From Haliea sp963974125 (GTDB lineage Bacteria > Pseudomonadota > Gammaproteobacteria > Pseudomonadales > Halieaceae), in the NCBI GenBank assembly GCA_963974125.1, contig CAXBCH010000001.1:124001-188000 (forward strand): DNA of 64,000 bases, written 5' to 3'. Shown here in pieces: positions 25,201 to 33,173 of the stretch. Under the pieces are notes generated by a model, which was not told where the DNA came from, made no database searches, and worked only from the letters and a program-made list of their open reading frames with translations. Position 1 is the stretch's first letter. Each line of letters opens with the position of its first letter. Made by a program: the position numbers and the translations under genes.

Positions 25201-25369
25201 GCGGCTGCAGTCGATCCCAGTGATCATGGTCACCTCCCGTACCGGTCCCAAGCACCGCGCACTGGCGGAACAGGCCGGCTGTAGCGGCTACATGGGCAAA
25301 CCCTTCAATTTTCCCCTGCTGGTAGAACAGATCGCGCAGCTCACCGGCCATTCCCTGCAAATGCCCTGA
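22250..25369 (+). CDS. ChpA-like hybrid sensor kinase (Hpt, CheA catalytic core, CheW, receiver)
   Basis: A 1039-residue histidine kinase. After an N-terminal region of unclear identity and a Glu-Pro linker (197-232) come an Hpt with H324 (RVLHTLKGIAKG), a CheA dimerisation region, a GHKL ATPase (N box HMVRN 623-627, G1 DDGRG 667-671, G2 GRGVGMD from 718), a CheW-like regulatory domain, and a C-terminal receiver with D919-D920 and phospho-acceptor D965 (VILLDIEMPVKDG) plus the canonical GKPF. All catalytic motifs are intact. GAGG lies 8 bases before the ATG at 22250 and overlaps the previous stop. An ATG at 22220 also exists. It is the kinase of the operon. Confidence 0.9.
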   Translation: MEGTDVDSTPDAILAEPWAQELLEQWGEHALHWLLARRLDEPEEKVFALARDRLQRTSATLTEEEVHLGSRHMLGGVVADDLADFIDEEIVLTSVDDSRGIYGNQQRDGEPRLEGIRHEFIAVRHVHADSRDPRETDLSHLEGVDLLNLGPPPVILYADAVDQEAELAAAVAAADSRAGSDEAPPASESPTSTLAGEPGPEPEPELPPEPVPEPEPAPEPAPEPEPEPEPEPAIFQVETETPEPAPEPAPAALDAATADLSWCVPSDITFNFSTRGGSELFQDFLDAFIEEAGMELEKLEDAIGAWERDPAGVEAPKTVSRVLHTLKGIAKGVGLQRYGTLIHNFETLLDRLPCPPGDEQQFFRIVNGWLDAAVRGYDHIQASRLDVASELPTQGGAPAPGATAPASAAPQLQPLAASDRREDKQIADAGAQALGAQQTIRISPDALDYLLNLGNEVQKLGVRASQSTLQSKRATGELLGRLGSLRTHIGRISDRALLSVTAHGGPPSSNLDALEMDQYSDMHEAASILREAVDDLDELARLASRHTSAAEVLLKQQAGMVGTLGSSIRAARVVPVSRLMPGLRRIVRTVSAELGKAVIFRVVNEAGKLDRDSHACCQIILEHMVRNALDHGIEAPGERVAAGKPDTGVISIDVRKQGPDYVISLSDDGRGIDPQRMREQARKKGLDLDPDSLTDREAQRLIFHRGFSTAAVVSEISGRGVGMDIVLGELQRIGGDIEIESRPGRGSTFRIRIPSNISVNGALLVTVADTAYAIPFDGLIGVEHVPVAEFLEAVEQRAQLPLLGRRCEPSYLGALCSGSPLPDRDHWGATVPVIIAGSEQRYMAIAVDRVEQALELVIRSLGSQFANLPWVAGGTTSADGRAIVALNLNLLVSSEPQQGLASLALEPVADVNLLVMVVDDSRTQRMVATSQLQGLGLETITAENGLAAMELLASSHRLPDVILLDIEMPVKDGIQTLREIRRSERLQSIPVIMVTSRTGPKHRALAEQAGCSGYMGKPFNFPLLVEQIAQLTGHSLQMP
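22838..22945 (+). repeat. Glu-Pro hexanucleotide repeat tract
   Basis: A run of GAGCCx hexamers encodes an extended (E/A)P linker at residues 197-232 of the kinase. Such tracts expand or contract by replication slippage in frame. The tract probably forms a stiff linker between the N-terminal region and the Hpt domain. Confidence 0.8.
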
Positions 25370-25370
25370 C

Positions 25371-25805
25371 ATGGAGCCATTGACCACCGATCCCGGCGTG
25401 CCTTGCGTGCTGCTGCCATGCAGTAACGGGGACACCTGGGCGGTACCCCTGAACAGCGTCGCCGAGGTTCTGGTTGACGGTGAAGTACGCTCGGGACGTC
25501 TGCGCTGGCGCGGTCGCGAATTGCCGGTATATCCACCGGCGCCAGCGGAGCAGAGCAGCGGCCTCCACGCGGTGATGCGGGGTCTGGGGGAGTTGGCAGG
25601 CGACTACTGGGCGCTGGGCCTGCGCTATCGCAGTCTGACGTACCTGCGGTTGACGGAGTCCGATCTCGCCGAGCCGGCAGAGGGGGACACCGTTACAGCC
25701 GGCACCCTGGCGGTCTTTGCGCTGGCGGGAGATATCTGTGTGATACCGGATCTCGGCGCCCTGCAGGCGAGCCTCGCGGCCGGGCCCGGGCAGCTTTCCC
25801 GGTAA
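25371..25805 (+). CDS. CheW-like protein, ChpC-like
   Basis: A 144-residue CheW-fold protein whose ATG follows the kinase stop by one base. Only part of the CheW pattern is evident (CVLLPCSNGDTWAVPLNSVAEVL; GDICVIPDLGALQASL), so it is more divergent than the PilI-like protein. ChpC in Pseudomonas is a CheW homologue ending the pil-chp cluster, and this gene has the same place. It may link additional receptors to the kinase. The 196 bp after it contain no gene that can be supported. Confidence 0.75.
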   Translation: MEPLTTDPGVPCVLLPCSNGDTWAVPLNSVAEVLVDGEVRSGRLRWRGRELPVYPPAPAEQSSGLHAVMRGLGELAGDYWALGLRYRSLTYLRLTESDLAEPAEGDTVTAGTLAVFALAGDICVIPDLGALQASLAAGPGQLSR

Positions 25806-26001
25806 AATTCTGGCAGGACGGGCGCGAAACCCGGCGCCAATAGCCGCCAATCTGTAAAAAAATGGCCGCCTGGGGTGGCCTCCCGTGAATCTGTGCCGAA
25901 AAACACTTGGCACCGGATTGTCAGCGCTCCATTGCTGGCCTTAACTGTCGTCACTGTCGCTCAGACAGGGAAAGGAATTCGGCAATTGCAAGGGGGCCGT
26001 C

Positions 26002-26337
26002 ATGTTGACCATCACACCCACCGCTGTGCTGGGGCGCAGCCAGAGCCAGGACCTGGAGGTCTTTGCTGTTATCGACGGGCGCAAGGTATTTTTGCCCGAA
26101 GACGCACACTACGTCATGCAGGATCGTCGCGGTCTGTGGTTTTACAGCAAGCGCAAACCGCGCCTCTCCGAAGGCGACTGGACTCCGAACAAGACCAGTA
26201 TTGCCTGCGTCACCGACCGGGGTTGTGTGCGGGTGCTGAAAACTGAGCCCGCCGCCACCTGGCTGGAGACCTGCCAGCGTACCATCCGCATGGTCGCCCG
26301 CGATGGTCGTCGCCGGCCGGCCGACGACGCCGTCTGA
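26002..26337 (+). CDS. Hypothetical 111-residue protein
   Basis: A small basic protein (ends RDGRRRPADDAV) with a run of beta-strand-like segments (LEVFAVIDGRKVFLPED; GLWFYSKRKP). No signal peptide or transmembrane helix is evident and I do not recognise a family. AGGGGG lies 4 bases upstream of the ATG, and GC-rich third positions support coding. It is convergent with rmuC, whose stop is 3 bases away. It could belong with the chemosensory operon upstream, or be independent. Confidence 0.55.
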   Translation: MLTITPTAVLGRSQSQDLEVFAVIDGRKVFLPEDAHYVMQDRRGLWFYSKRKPRLSEGDWTPNKTSIACVTDRGCVRVLKTEPAATWLETCQRTIRMVARDGRRRPADDAV

Positions 26338-26340
26338 GAC

Positions 26341-27693
26341 TCAACCGGAGGAACCCTCCGTCGACGCTGCTGGATCCTCTCCCGCAGCTTCGGTAGCGAA
26401 CGCGAGACGATCGGTATCAATATCGAGGTGCAGGGGTTCGAGGGCGGGCATGGTCTTGCTGGTAGCGGTGGATAACTGCTGGAAACGGTCGACCTTGCCG
26501 GCGAGGCCCTGCTTGCCGCTCAAGCTGATGACGGTACTGTTGTAGTGATTGGCAGCCGCCTGCAGGGTATTGCCGAGGCGCTGCAGGCGCTCCGCCACGG
26601 TGCAGACCTGGTTGTAGAGATCGCCGGCGCTGCGGCTGATTTCCCGGGCTTCCCGGTTGCTGCGCTCCACGATCCAGAGGTTGGCCACGGTGCGCAGCAC
26701 GGGCATCAGGGTGGTGTGTGAAACCAGTACCACGCCGCGCTGGTAACCGTAATTGAACAGCTCGCGGTTGTGGCGCATGGCCTCGATCCAGGCGGGTTCC
26801 ACCGGCATGAACATGAGCACGAAGTCGGGGCTGCCCAGGCCCGGCAGGTTGGCGTAGGCCTTCCCTGCCAGGTCGTCGAGATGCTGGCGCACGGCACGGA
26901 CGTGGGCTTCCAGCAGCGCAAGGCGCTGCTCTTCCGATTCCGCGGCGACCGCCCGCTCATAATCCACCAGCGATACCTTGCTGTCGATGACCAGGTGGCG
27001 GTTGTCCGGCAGTTTGATCAGTACATCCGGCAGCCGCCGCCTGCCCTCTTCATCGCGAAAGGCGGCCTGGGTCTCATAGTGCTCCCCCGCGACCAGTCCG
27101 GCCAGTTCCAGGGTCCGCTCCAGCTGTGCCTCGCCCCAGTTGCCGGTGGTCTTGTTGTCGCCTTTCAGGGCGCTGGCCAGGTTACTGGCCTGCGAGCTCA
27201 TCTGCAGGCCTACATCCAGCACCTTGCGCAGCTCTCCCTCCAGCAGGGCGTGACCTTTCAGTGATTCCGAGTGAACCTGGTCAATGCGCTGCTGAAAGCC
27301 GGTGATCTGCTCGCGAAAGGGTTGCAGCAGATCGTTCAGCGTTGCCCGACTGCTGTCATTGAACTGCTTGCCCCGGGCTTCAAAGATGCGGTTGGCGAGG
27401 TTTTCGAACTCCAGCTTCAGTTGCGCGCGGTTTTCCTGGAGCAGCTGCAGCTGTGCCTTGTGCTGGCGCTCGTGCTCGCGCTGGCGCGCCAGCAGCCGGT
27501 CGTACTCGCTGCGCAGGGCCTGGTGGCGGTTGCCGAGTTGAGTCAACCGCTGTGCCTGTTCGCTGTTTTGCTGCTGCAGTTGGCGCAGCCGCATCATCAG
27601 CGCCGCGGCTGCGCCCAGCGCCAGACCCGCGAGCAGGGCTGCCGCGGGGAGTATCCAGGACGGGTCGATAACCGGAATCGGGATTTCTGGCAT
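26341..27693 (-). CDS. rmuC: DNA recombination protein RmuC
   Basis: A 450-residue protein with one N-terminal transmembrane helix (about 12-34), a coiled-coil rich in Gln and Arg (35-130) and the conserved RmuC core: GNWGEAQLERTLELAGL, RRLPDVLIKLPDNRHLVIDSK, DFVLMFMPVEPAW and VVLVSHTTLMPVLRTVANLW. The core is a PD-(D/E)XK-like nuclease fold that limits inversions at inverted repeats in E. coli. Length is normal for the family. It is transcribed away from glyS with a 74-bp gap. Confidence 0.93.
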   Translation of the reverse strand: MPEIPIPVIDPSWILPAAALLAGLALGAAAALMMRLRQLQQQNSEQAQRLTQLGNRHQALRSEYDRLLARQREHERQHKAQLQLLQENRAQLKLEFENLANRIFEARGKQFNDSSRATLNDLLQPFREQITGFQQRIDQVHSESLKGHALLEGELRKVLDVGLQMSSQASNLASALKGDNKTTGNWGEAQLERTLELAGLVAGEHYETQAAFRDEEGRRRLPDVLIKLPDNRHLVIDSKVSLVDYERAVAAESEEQRLALLEAHVRAVRQHLDDLAGKAYANLPGLGSPDFVLMFMPVEPAWIEAMRHNRELFNYGYQRGVVLVSHTTLMPVLRTVANLWIVERSNREAREISRSAGDLYNQVCTVAERLQRLGNTLQAAANHYNSTVISLSGKQGLAGKVDRFQQLSTATSKTMPALEPLHLDIDTDRLAFATEAAGEDPAASTEGSSG

Positions 27694-27767
27694 GCTGTCT
27701 CCTGTACCTCGCCGTCAGTACCCTGGCTGGCAGGGTGCCAGTGTATCGTACCGGCGAGGCCAACGGC

Positions 27768-29849
27768 TCAGCGAGCAACGACCAGTTGGGAGATATCCGC
27801 AACCTGCAGGAACATTTGCCGCAGGGTATAGAGCAGGTTGAGCCGGTTGCGGCGCAGGGCGTCATCTTCCGTGTTCACCATGACCTGCTCGAAAAAGGCG
27901 TCGACGGGAGCCTGCAGTTCGGCCAGACAGCTCAACGCTTCGGCGTAGGCGCCCTGTTGCAGATGGCCGCTGCTGACGCCCGCCAGTTCCGTCATCCGCG
28001 TCGCCAACGCCTGTTCCGCGGGATCCTGCAGTAGCCGGGCATCAACCTCACCGAACTCGAAGCCGGCATCAAGCTTGTCCAGAATGTTGCTGACCCGCTT
28101 GTTGGCTGCCGCCAGCGCGGCGGCCTCCGGCAGTTGACTGAAAGCGTGCACCGCGTGGACCCGGCGCTGTATGTCCAGCGGCCGGCTGGGGCTGTTGGCG
28201 CTGACGGCGCGGAACACCTCGATCGGGATGGACTCCTCCTCGTACCAGGCGCGGAATCGCTCCAGCATGTACTCCAGCACCTGCTCGCCGGTGCCCGGGG
28301 CCAGGGTCTTGCCGGCGTAGCCCGCGACGGCGAGGCGCAGGCAGTCGCGCAGATCCAGGTCCAGCGACTTCTCCACCAGGATGCGCAGCACGGCGAGTGA
28401 GGCCCGGCGCAAGGCAAAGGGATCCCTGGAGCCGGTGGGCGGCTGGCCGATGCCGAAGATGCCGACCAGGGTGTCCAGCCGGTCGGCCAGGCCGACGGCA
28501 ACGGCAGTCGGATTCTCGGGCAGACGGTCGCCGGCGAAGCGCGGCCAGTACTGCTGCTCCATGGCGTCTGCAACGCCATCGGGTTCGCCATCGTGCCGTG
28601 CGTAGTAAGCGCCCGCTATCCCCTGCATATCCGCAAACTCGAGGACCATCTCGGTACCGAGGTCAGCCTTGCAGAGCAGGCCGGCGCGCTCCGCGGCCGC
28701 CACGGGGCCGCCCAGCATGCCTGCCAATCGGCCCGCCAGCGCGGAAATCCGTCGCGACTTGTCGTAAACCGTGCCCAGTTTTTGCTGGAACACGATATTG
28801 CGCAGGCCATCGACGCGGCTGTGCAGCGGCCGCTTCTTGTCGGTTTCGAAGAAGAATGCAGCGTCACTCAGGCGCGGCCGGATGACCCGCTCATTGCCGC
28901 GAATGACCTGGACCGGGTCGCTGCTCTCGATATTGCAGATGGTGATGAAGTGCGGCAGCAGACGACCCTTGTCGTCCACCAGGTGAAAATATTTCTGGTG
29001 CTCCTTCATTGAGGAGATCAGAGCTTCCGCGGGCACCGCCAGGAAGCGCTCCTCGAAATTGCCGGTCAGGGCCACGGGCCACTCGACCAGCCCGGTAACT
29101 TCATCCAGCAGGTCCGGGTCGATGACCGCGGTGGCCTTGAGTGCGCTGGCCTCCACCTCCACCTGCGCCCGAATCATCTCCCGGCGCTCGTCGAAGCCGG
29201 CGATGACGTGGGCCTCGGCGAGAGCGCTGGCATAGTCTTCCGGCCGTTGCAGGGTAATGCTGCCAGTGCTGTGGAAACGGTGGCCGCGGGTGGTGTTGCC
29301 GGTGGCCAGGCCCAGGATTTCGCCGTGGTCGCAGTCACTGCCGAGCATGGCGACCACCCAGTGCACCGGGCGCACGAACTCGACCCGGGAGGCACCCCAG
29401 CGCATGCGCTTGGCAATCGGCAGATCGCGAATGCTGTCGTGAATGATGTCGTTCAGACAGTCGCGGGTCGCGGCGCCGCGAACGGTATTGCGCAGGCACA
29501 GGCGCGGGCCCTTGGGAGTATCCACGACGGACAGGGCTTCCGGCTCCAGGCCCTGCTTGCGGGCAAAGCCGAGGGCCGCCGGCGTCCACTCGCCCTGTTC
29601 GTCCCGGGCCTTGTCGGCGGGGGGGCCCTGGATTTCCTGCTCCCGATCCGGCGCCTGCAGGGTGACATCGCGGATCAGCACCGCCAGGCGCCGGGGGGCG
29701 GCAAACCATTCCACTTCGCCGTGGCCCAGTTGTCGCTGGCCGAGGCCGGCGACAATGCCGTCGCGGAAGGCGATGCCGAGGGTCTTCAGGGACCGGGGCG
29801 GGAGCTCTTCGGTTCCCAGTTCTACCAGCAGGGTCTCGGTATTGCTCAC
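27768..29849 (-). CDS. glyS: Glycine--tRNA ligase beta subunit
   Basis: A 693-residue beta subunit of the alpha2-beta2 glycyl-tRNA synthetase. Hallmarks are the N-terminal LLVELGTEELPPRSLKTL, WFAAPRRLAVLI, KRMRWGASRVEFVRPVHW and FAGDRLPENPTAVAVGLADRLDTL, followed by a C-terminal anticodon-binding (DALR-like) domain. It binds tRNA(Gly) while the alpha subunit forms the aminoacyl adenylate. The ATG overlaps the alpha subunit stop by 4 bases (ATGA), so the two are translationally coupled. Length is normal. Confidence 0.97.
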   Translation of the reverse strand: MSNTETLLVELGTEELPPRSLKTLGIAFRDGIVAGLGQRQLGHGEVEWFAAPRRLAVLIRDVTLQAPDREQEIQGPPADKARDEQGEWTPAALGFARKQGLEPEALSVVDTPKGPRLCLRNTVRGAATRDCLNDIIHDSIRDLPIAKRMRWGASRVEFVRPVHWVVAMLGSDCDHGEILGLATGNTTRGHRFHSTGSITLQRPEDYASALAEAHVIAGFDERREMIRAQVEVEASALKATAVIDPDLLDEVTGLVEWPVALTGNFEERFLAVPAEALISSMKEHQKYFHLVDDKGRLLPHFITICNIESSDPVQVIRGNERVIRPRLSDAAFFFETDKKRPLHSRVDGLRNIVFQQKLGTVYDKSRRISALAGRLAGMLGGPVAAAERAGLLCKADLGTEMVLEFADMQGIAGAYYARHDGEPDGVADAMEQQYWPRFAGDRLPENPTAVAVGLADRLDTLVGIFGIGQPPTGSRDPFALRRASLAVLRILVEKSLDLDLRDCLRLAVAGYAGKTLAPGTGEQVLEYMLERFRAWYEEESIPIEVFRAVSANSPSRPLDIQRRVHAVHAFSQLPEAAALAAANKRVSNILDKLDAGFEFGEVDARLLQDPAEQALATRMTELAGVSSGHLQQGAYAEALSCLAELQAPVDAFFEQVMVNTEDDALRRNRLNLLYTLRQMFLQVADISQLVVAR

Positions 29850-30790
29850 GCGCTTGCCTCCTTGCTCGCTGTCGCCAGGACTTCCTGCCGCAGGCGCTCC
29901 TCCGCCATGGGGAAGCCGAGCGCTGCCCGGGCATCGAAATAGGCCTGCGCCACTCCCCGCGCCAGGGTGCGGACCCGCAGGATGTAGCGCTGGCGCTCGG
30001 TGACCGAGATGGCGTGGCGCGCATCCAGCATGTTGAACGTGTGGGAGGCCTTCATCACCATTTCATAGGCCGGCAGCGGCAGGTTGAGTTCGATCAGTCG
30101 CAGGGCCTCGCGCTCGCAGTAGTCGAACTGGGCGAACAGCCAGTCGGTATCCGCCTCCTCGAAGTTGTAGCGCGACATCTCCACCTCGTTCTGGTGGTAG
30201 ACATCGCCGTAGGTGACCGTGCCCGAAGGGCCACGGGCCCAGACCAGGTCGTAGATGCTGTCCACCGCCTGCAGGTACATGGCGATGCGCTCCAGGCCGT
30301 AGGTAATCTCGCCGGTGACCGGGTAGCACTCCAGGCCGCCGGCCTGCTGGAAATAGGTGAACTGGGTTACTTCCATACCGTTGAGCCACACCTCCCAGCC
30401 CAGCCCCCAGGCGCCGAGGGTGGGCGACTCCCAGTTGTCCTCGACGAAACGAATATCGTGCACGGCGCTGTCGATACCCAGGGCCTGCAGGGACTGCAGG
30501 TACAGGTCCTGGAACTCCGCCGGGGACGGCTTCATCACTACCTGGAACTGGTAGTAGTGCTGCAGGCGGTTGGGGTTCTCGCCGTAGCGGCCGTCGGTGG
30601 GCCGGCGGCTGGGCTGGACATAGGCGGCGTTCCAGCTCTCCGGGCCGATGGCGCGGAGGAACGTGGCGGGATGAAAGGTGCCGGCGCCGACTTCCATGTC
30701 CAGGGGCTGCAGGACCACGCAGCCCTGCCCCGCCCAGAATTGTTGCAGGGTGAGAATCAGATCCTGGAAAGTCGTCGGGGCTGTGGGCAC
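29846..30790 (-). CDS. glyQ: Glycine--tRNA ligase alpha subunit
   Basis: A 314-residue catalytic subunit with the near-invariant stretches QGCVVLQPLDMEVGAGT, AYVQPSRRPTDGRYGENPNR, VEDNWESPTLGAWGLGWEVW and LDARHAISVTERQRYI. The start is GTG at 30790: AGG lies 7 bases before it, and the N-terminus then aligns with E. coli GlyQ. A second GTG at 30796 is only one base from that AGG. The longer open frame upstream is not supported. It is divergent from djlA. Confidence 0.96.
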   Translation of the reverse strand: MPTAPTTFQDLILTLQQFWAGQGCVVLQPLDMEVGAGTFHPATFLRAIGPESWNAAYVQPSRRPTDGRYGENPNRLQHYYQFQVVMKPSPAEFQDLYLQSLQALGIDSAVHDIRFVEDNWESPTLGAWGLGWEVWLNGMEVTQFTYFQQAGGLECYPVTGEITYGLERIAMYLQAVDSIYDLVWARGPSGTVTYGDVYHQNEVEMSRYNFEEADTDWLFAQFDYCEREALRLIELNLPLPAYEMVMKASHTFNMLDARHAISVTERQRYILRVRTLARGVAQAYFDARAALGFPMAEERLRQEVLATASKEASA

Positions 30791-30918
30791 GGTCACACCT
30801 GTTCGCGGTTTGCAAAAAAGCTGGGTAGTATACAGGCACTTCGGCCCGCATTGCATGCGGGCCTGACCCTTCCCGGAAGTGTACCAACGGCCCGGCATGA
30901 GCCGGCGACAGGAGCGGC

Positions 30919-31710
30919 ATGTTCTACGGCAAACTGGTGGCGGGCCTTATCGGCCTGCTGGTGGGCGGCCCCATAGGCCTGGTAATCGGTGTATTTATCG
31001 GTCACCAGTTCGACCGCGGCCTGCGCCGGACCATGGAGGCGAACTCGCCGGAGAATATCGCCCGTCTCAAGGCCCGTTTCTTCGAAACCATCTTCCTGCT
31101 GCTGGGCCACATGGCCAAGGCGGACGGCCGCATCTCGCAGCAGGAAATCGATCACACCGAGATGATCATCCGCCAGATGGGCCTGGATGCCGGTCAGCGC
31201 CAGCGCGCCATCGAGCTGTTCAAGCAGGGTGCGGCGCCGGACTTCGATGTGCGGGTCACGATCTCGGCCTTCCTCGAACTCTGTGGCCGCCAGCCCCAGC
31301 TGCGCCAGACCCTGCTCATGTTCCTGGTATCGCTGGCGCTGGTGGACCACGGCATTGAGCCGGAAGAGCGCCGGGTATTGGACAACATTGCCGGCCTGCT
31401 GGGCTTCAACCCGGCGCAGCTCGACCACCTGCTGCGCATGGCCCAGGCCCAGGAGCAGTTCCACCATCGCCCCGGCGGTGCCGGCAGCGGCAGCGGCGCC
31501 GACCGGCTGCAGGCCGCCTACGCCGCCCTCGGGGTCAGCCCGGACGTGTCCGACCGCGACCTGAAGAAGGCCTACCGCAAGCTGATGAGCGAGAACCACC
31601 CGGACAAGCTGATCGCGCGGGGTGTGCCCGATGACATGCTCAAGGTGGCCACGGAGAAATCCCAGGAGATTACCGCGGCCTACGAGCTGGTCAGCAAGTA
31701 CCGCAAATAG
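30919..31710 (+). CDS. djlA: Co-chaperone DjlA
   Basis: A 263-residue membrane-anchored J-protein. It has an N-terminal glycine-zipper-like transmembrane segment (LVAGLIGLLVGGPIGLVIGV), a TerB-like helical domain (FFETIFLLLGHMAKADGRIS and on) and a C-terminal J domain with the HPD signature (SENHPDKL), where helix II is KKAYRKLM. DjlA stimulates DnaK at the inner membrane. A GGAGCGG-type ribosome-binding site precedes the ATG. It is convergent with the trkH gene, whose stop is 4 bases away. Length and domain order are normal. Confidence 0.94.
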   Translation: MFYGKLVAGLIGLLVGGPIGLVIGVFIGHQFDRGLRRTMEANSPENIARLKARFFETIFLLLGHMAKADGRISQQEIDHTEMIIRQMGLDAGQRQRAIELFKQGAAPDFDVRVTISAFLELCGRQPQLRQTLLMFLVSLALVDHGIEPEERRVLDNIAGLLGFNPAQLDHLLRMAQAQEQFHHRPGGAGSGSGADRLQAAYAALGVSPDVSDRDLKKAYRKLMSENHPDKLIARGVPDDMLKVATEKSQEITAAYELVSKYRK

Positions 31711-31714
31711 GCGG

Positions 31715-33163
31715 CTACAACCGCCAGAACATTGGCGTAAACAGCACCAGCAGGGTAAAGATCTCCAGCCGTCCCAGCAGCATGGCCAGGCACAGCAGCC
31801 CCTTGGCGACGTCGCTGATGCCGGCGTAGTTGGCGGCCACTTCGCCCAGCCCCGGTCCCAGGTTGTTGAGGCAGGCGGCCACCGCCGAGAAGGCGGTGGT
31901 GAAGTCCAGGCCGGTCCCCAGCAGGGCCAGCATCATGGTCACGAACACGAACATGTAGACCGCGAAGAAGCTCCAGACCGCACTCACTACCGTGGCTTCC
32001 ACCCGGTGGCGGCCGATCTTCAGCGGGATGACCGCTTTCGGGTGCACCAGCTGCTTGAGTTCGCGGATGCCCTGCTTGGCGATCAGCATCAGGCGCACGG
32101 ATTTCATGCCGCCGGCGGTCGACCCCACGCAGCCGCCCATGAAGGAAAACATGATCAGCATGACCGGCAGAAAGGTGGGCCAGGCGCTGAAATCCTGCGT
32201 TGCGAATCCCGAGGTAGTGGTAATGGATATGGTCATGAACAGGCCGTGGATCAGGCTGTCCTCTATCGTCAGGACATCGCTCAGGATGAGGTAGCTGCAG
32301 GTGATCGCAATACCTACCAGCAGCACCCCGAGGAAGAAACGCGACTCGGAATCCTGGCGGTAGCCATTCAGGCTGCGCCGGCGCCAGGAGAGGAAGTGCA
32401 GGCCGAAGTTGAGCCCGGAAATCACCATGAACAGGCTACAGATCAGCAGGATACTGTTGCTCTCGAAATAGCCCATGCTGGCATCGTGGGTGGAGAAGCC
32501 GCCGATGGCGACGGTGGAAAAGGAGTGGGCCACCGCGTCGAAGCCGCTCATGCCCGCCGCCCGGTAGGCCACCGCGCAGACCACGGTCAGGGCCAGATAG
32601 ACGAAAAACAGGGCCTTGGCGGTCTCGGCGATACGCGGGGTGAGTTTGCGGTCCTTGGTGGGTCCGGGAATCTCCGCCCGATACAGCTGCATGCCGCCGA
32701 TGCCGAGCATGGGCAGCACTGCCACCGCGATCACGATGATCCCGATGCCGCCCAGCCACTGCAACAGTTGCCGGTAGATAAGGATGGAGCGGGGCAGATC
32801 GTCGAGGCCGGTGATCACCGTGGCGCCGGTGGTGGTCAGCCCGGAGATGGACTCGAAAATCGCGTCCATGGGGCTGAGTTGCAGCCCTGCGGTGAGAATG
32901 AACGGCAGCGAGCCGGCGATGCCCAGTACGGTCCAGAACAGCGAGGTGACCAGGAAGCCGTCGCGAATCCGCAGTTCGTGGCGGACATGTTGCACCGGCA
33001 ACCAGAGCAGCAGGCCGGCGAGGAAGGTCAGTCCCAGGGCGCTGGCGAAACTGGTAATGGTGTGGTCGTCATCCAGCAGGGCGAATCCCATTGGTACCAG
33101 CAGGGTGCTGCTGAACAGCATCAGCAGCAGCCCGAGAATACGCATCGAGATGGTCAGGTGCAT
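31715..33163 (-). CDS. trkH: Trk potassium uptake channel subunit TrkH
   Basis: A 482-residue TrkH/KtrB-type potassium channel with four membrane-pore-membrane repeats. Pore loops are visible as SGLTTTGATVITGLDDLP, the VAIGGFSTHDASMGYF segment, TTTSGFATQDFSAWP and FSAVAACLNNLGPGLGEV, each supplying a selectivity-filter glycine. It takes up K+ with TrkA as cytoplasmic gating ring. It follows trkA by 10 bp and closes the def-fmt-rsmB-trkA-trkH operon. Confidence 0.95.
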   Translation of the reverse strand: MHLTISMRILGLLLMLFSSTLLVPMGFALLDDDHTITSFASALGLTFLAGLLLWLPVQHVRHELRIRDGFLVTSLFWTVLGIAGSLPFILTAGLQLSPMDAIFESISGLTTTGATVITGLDDLPRSILIYRQLLQWLGGIGIIVIAVAVLPMLGIGGMQLYRAEIPGPTKDRKLTPRIAETAKALFFVYLALTVVCAVAYRAAGMSGFDAVAHSFSTVAIGGFSTHDASMGYFESNSILLICSLFMVISGLNFGLHFLSWRRRSLNGYRQDSESRFFLGVLLVGIAITCSYLILSDVLTIEDSLIHGLFMTISITTTSGFATQDFSAWPTFLPVMLIMFSFMGGCVGSTAGGMKSVRLMLIAKQGIRELKQLVHPKAVIPLKIGRHRVEATVVSAVWSFFAVYMFVFVTMMLALLGTGLDFTTAFSAVAACLNNLGPGLGEVAANYAGISDVAKGLLCLAMLLGRLEIFTLLVLFTPMFWRL

Positions 33164-33173
33164 GGCGGCGGAG

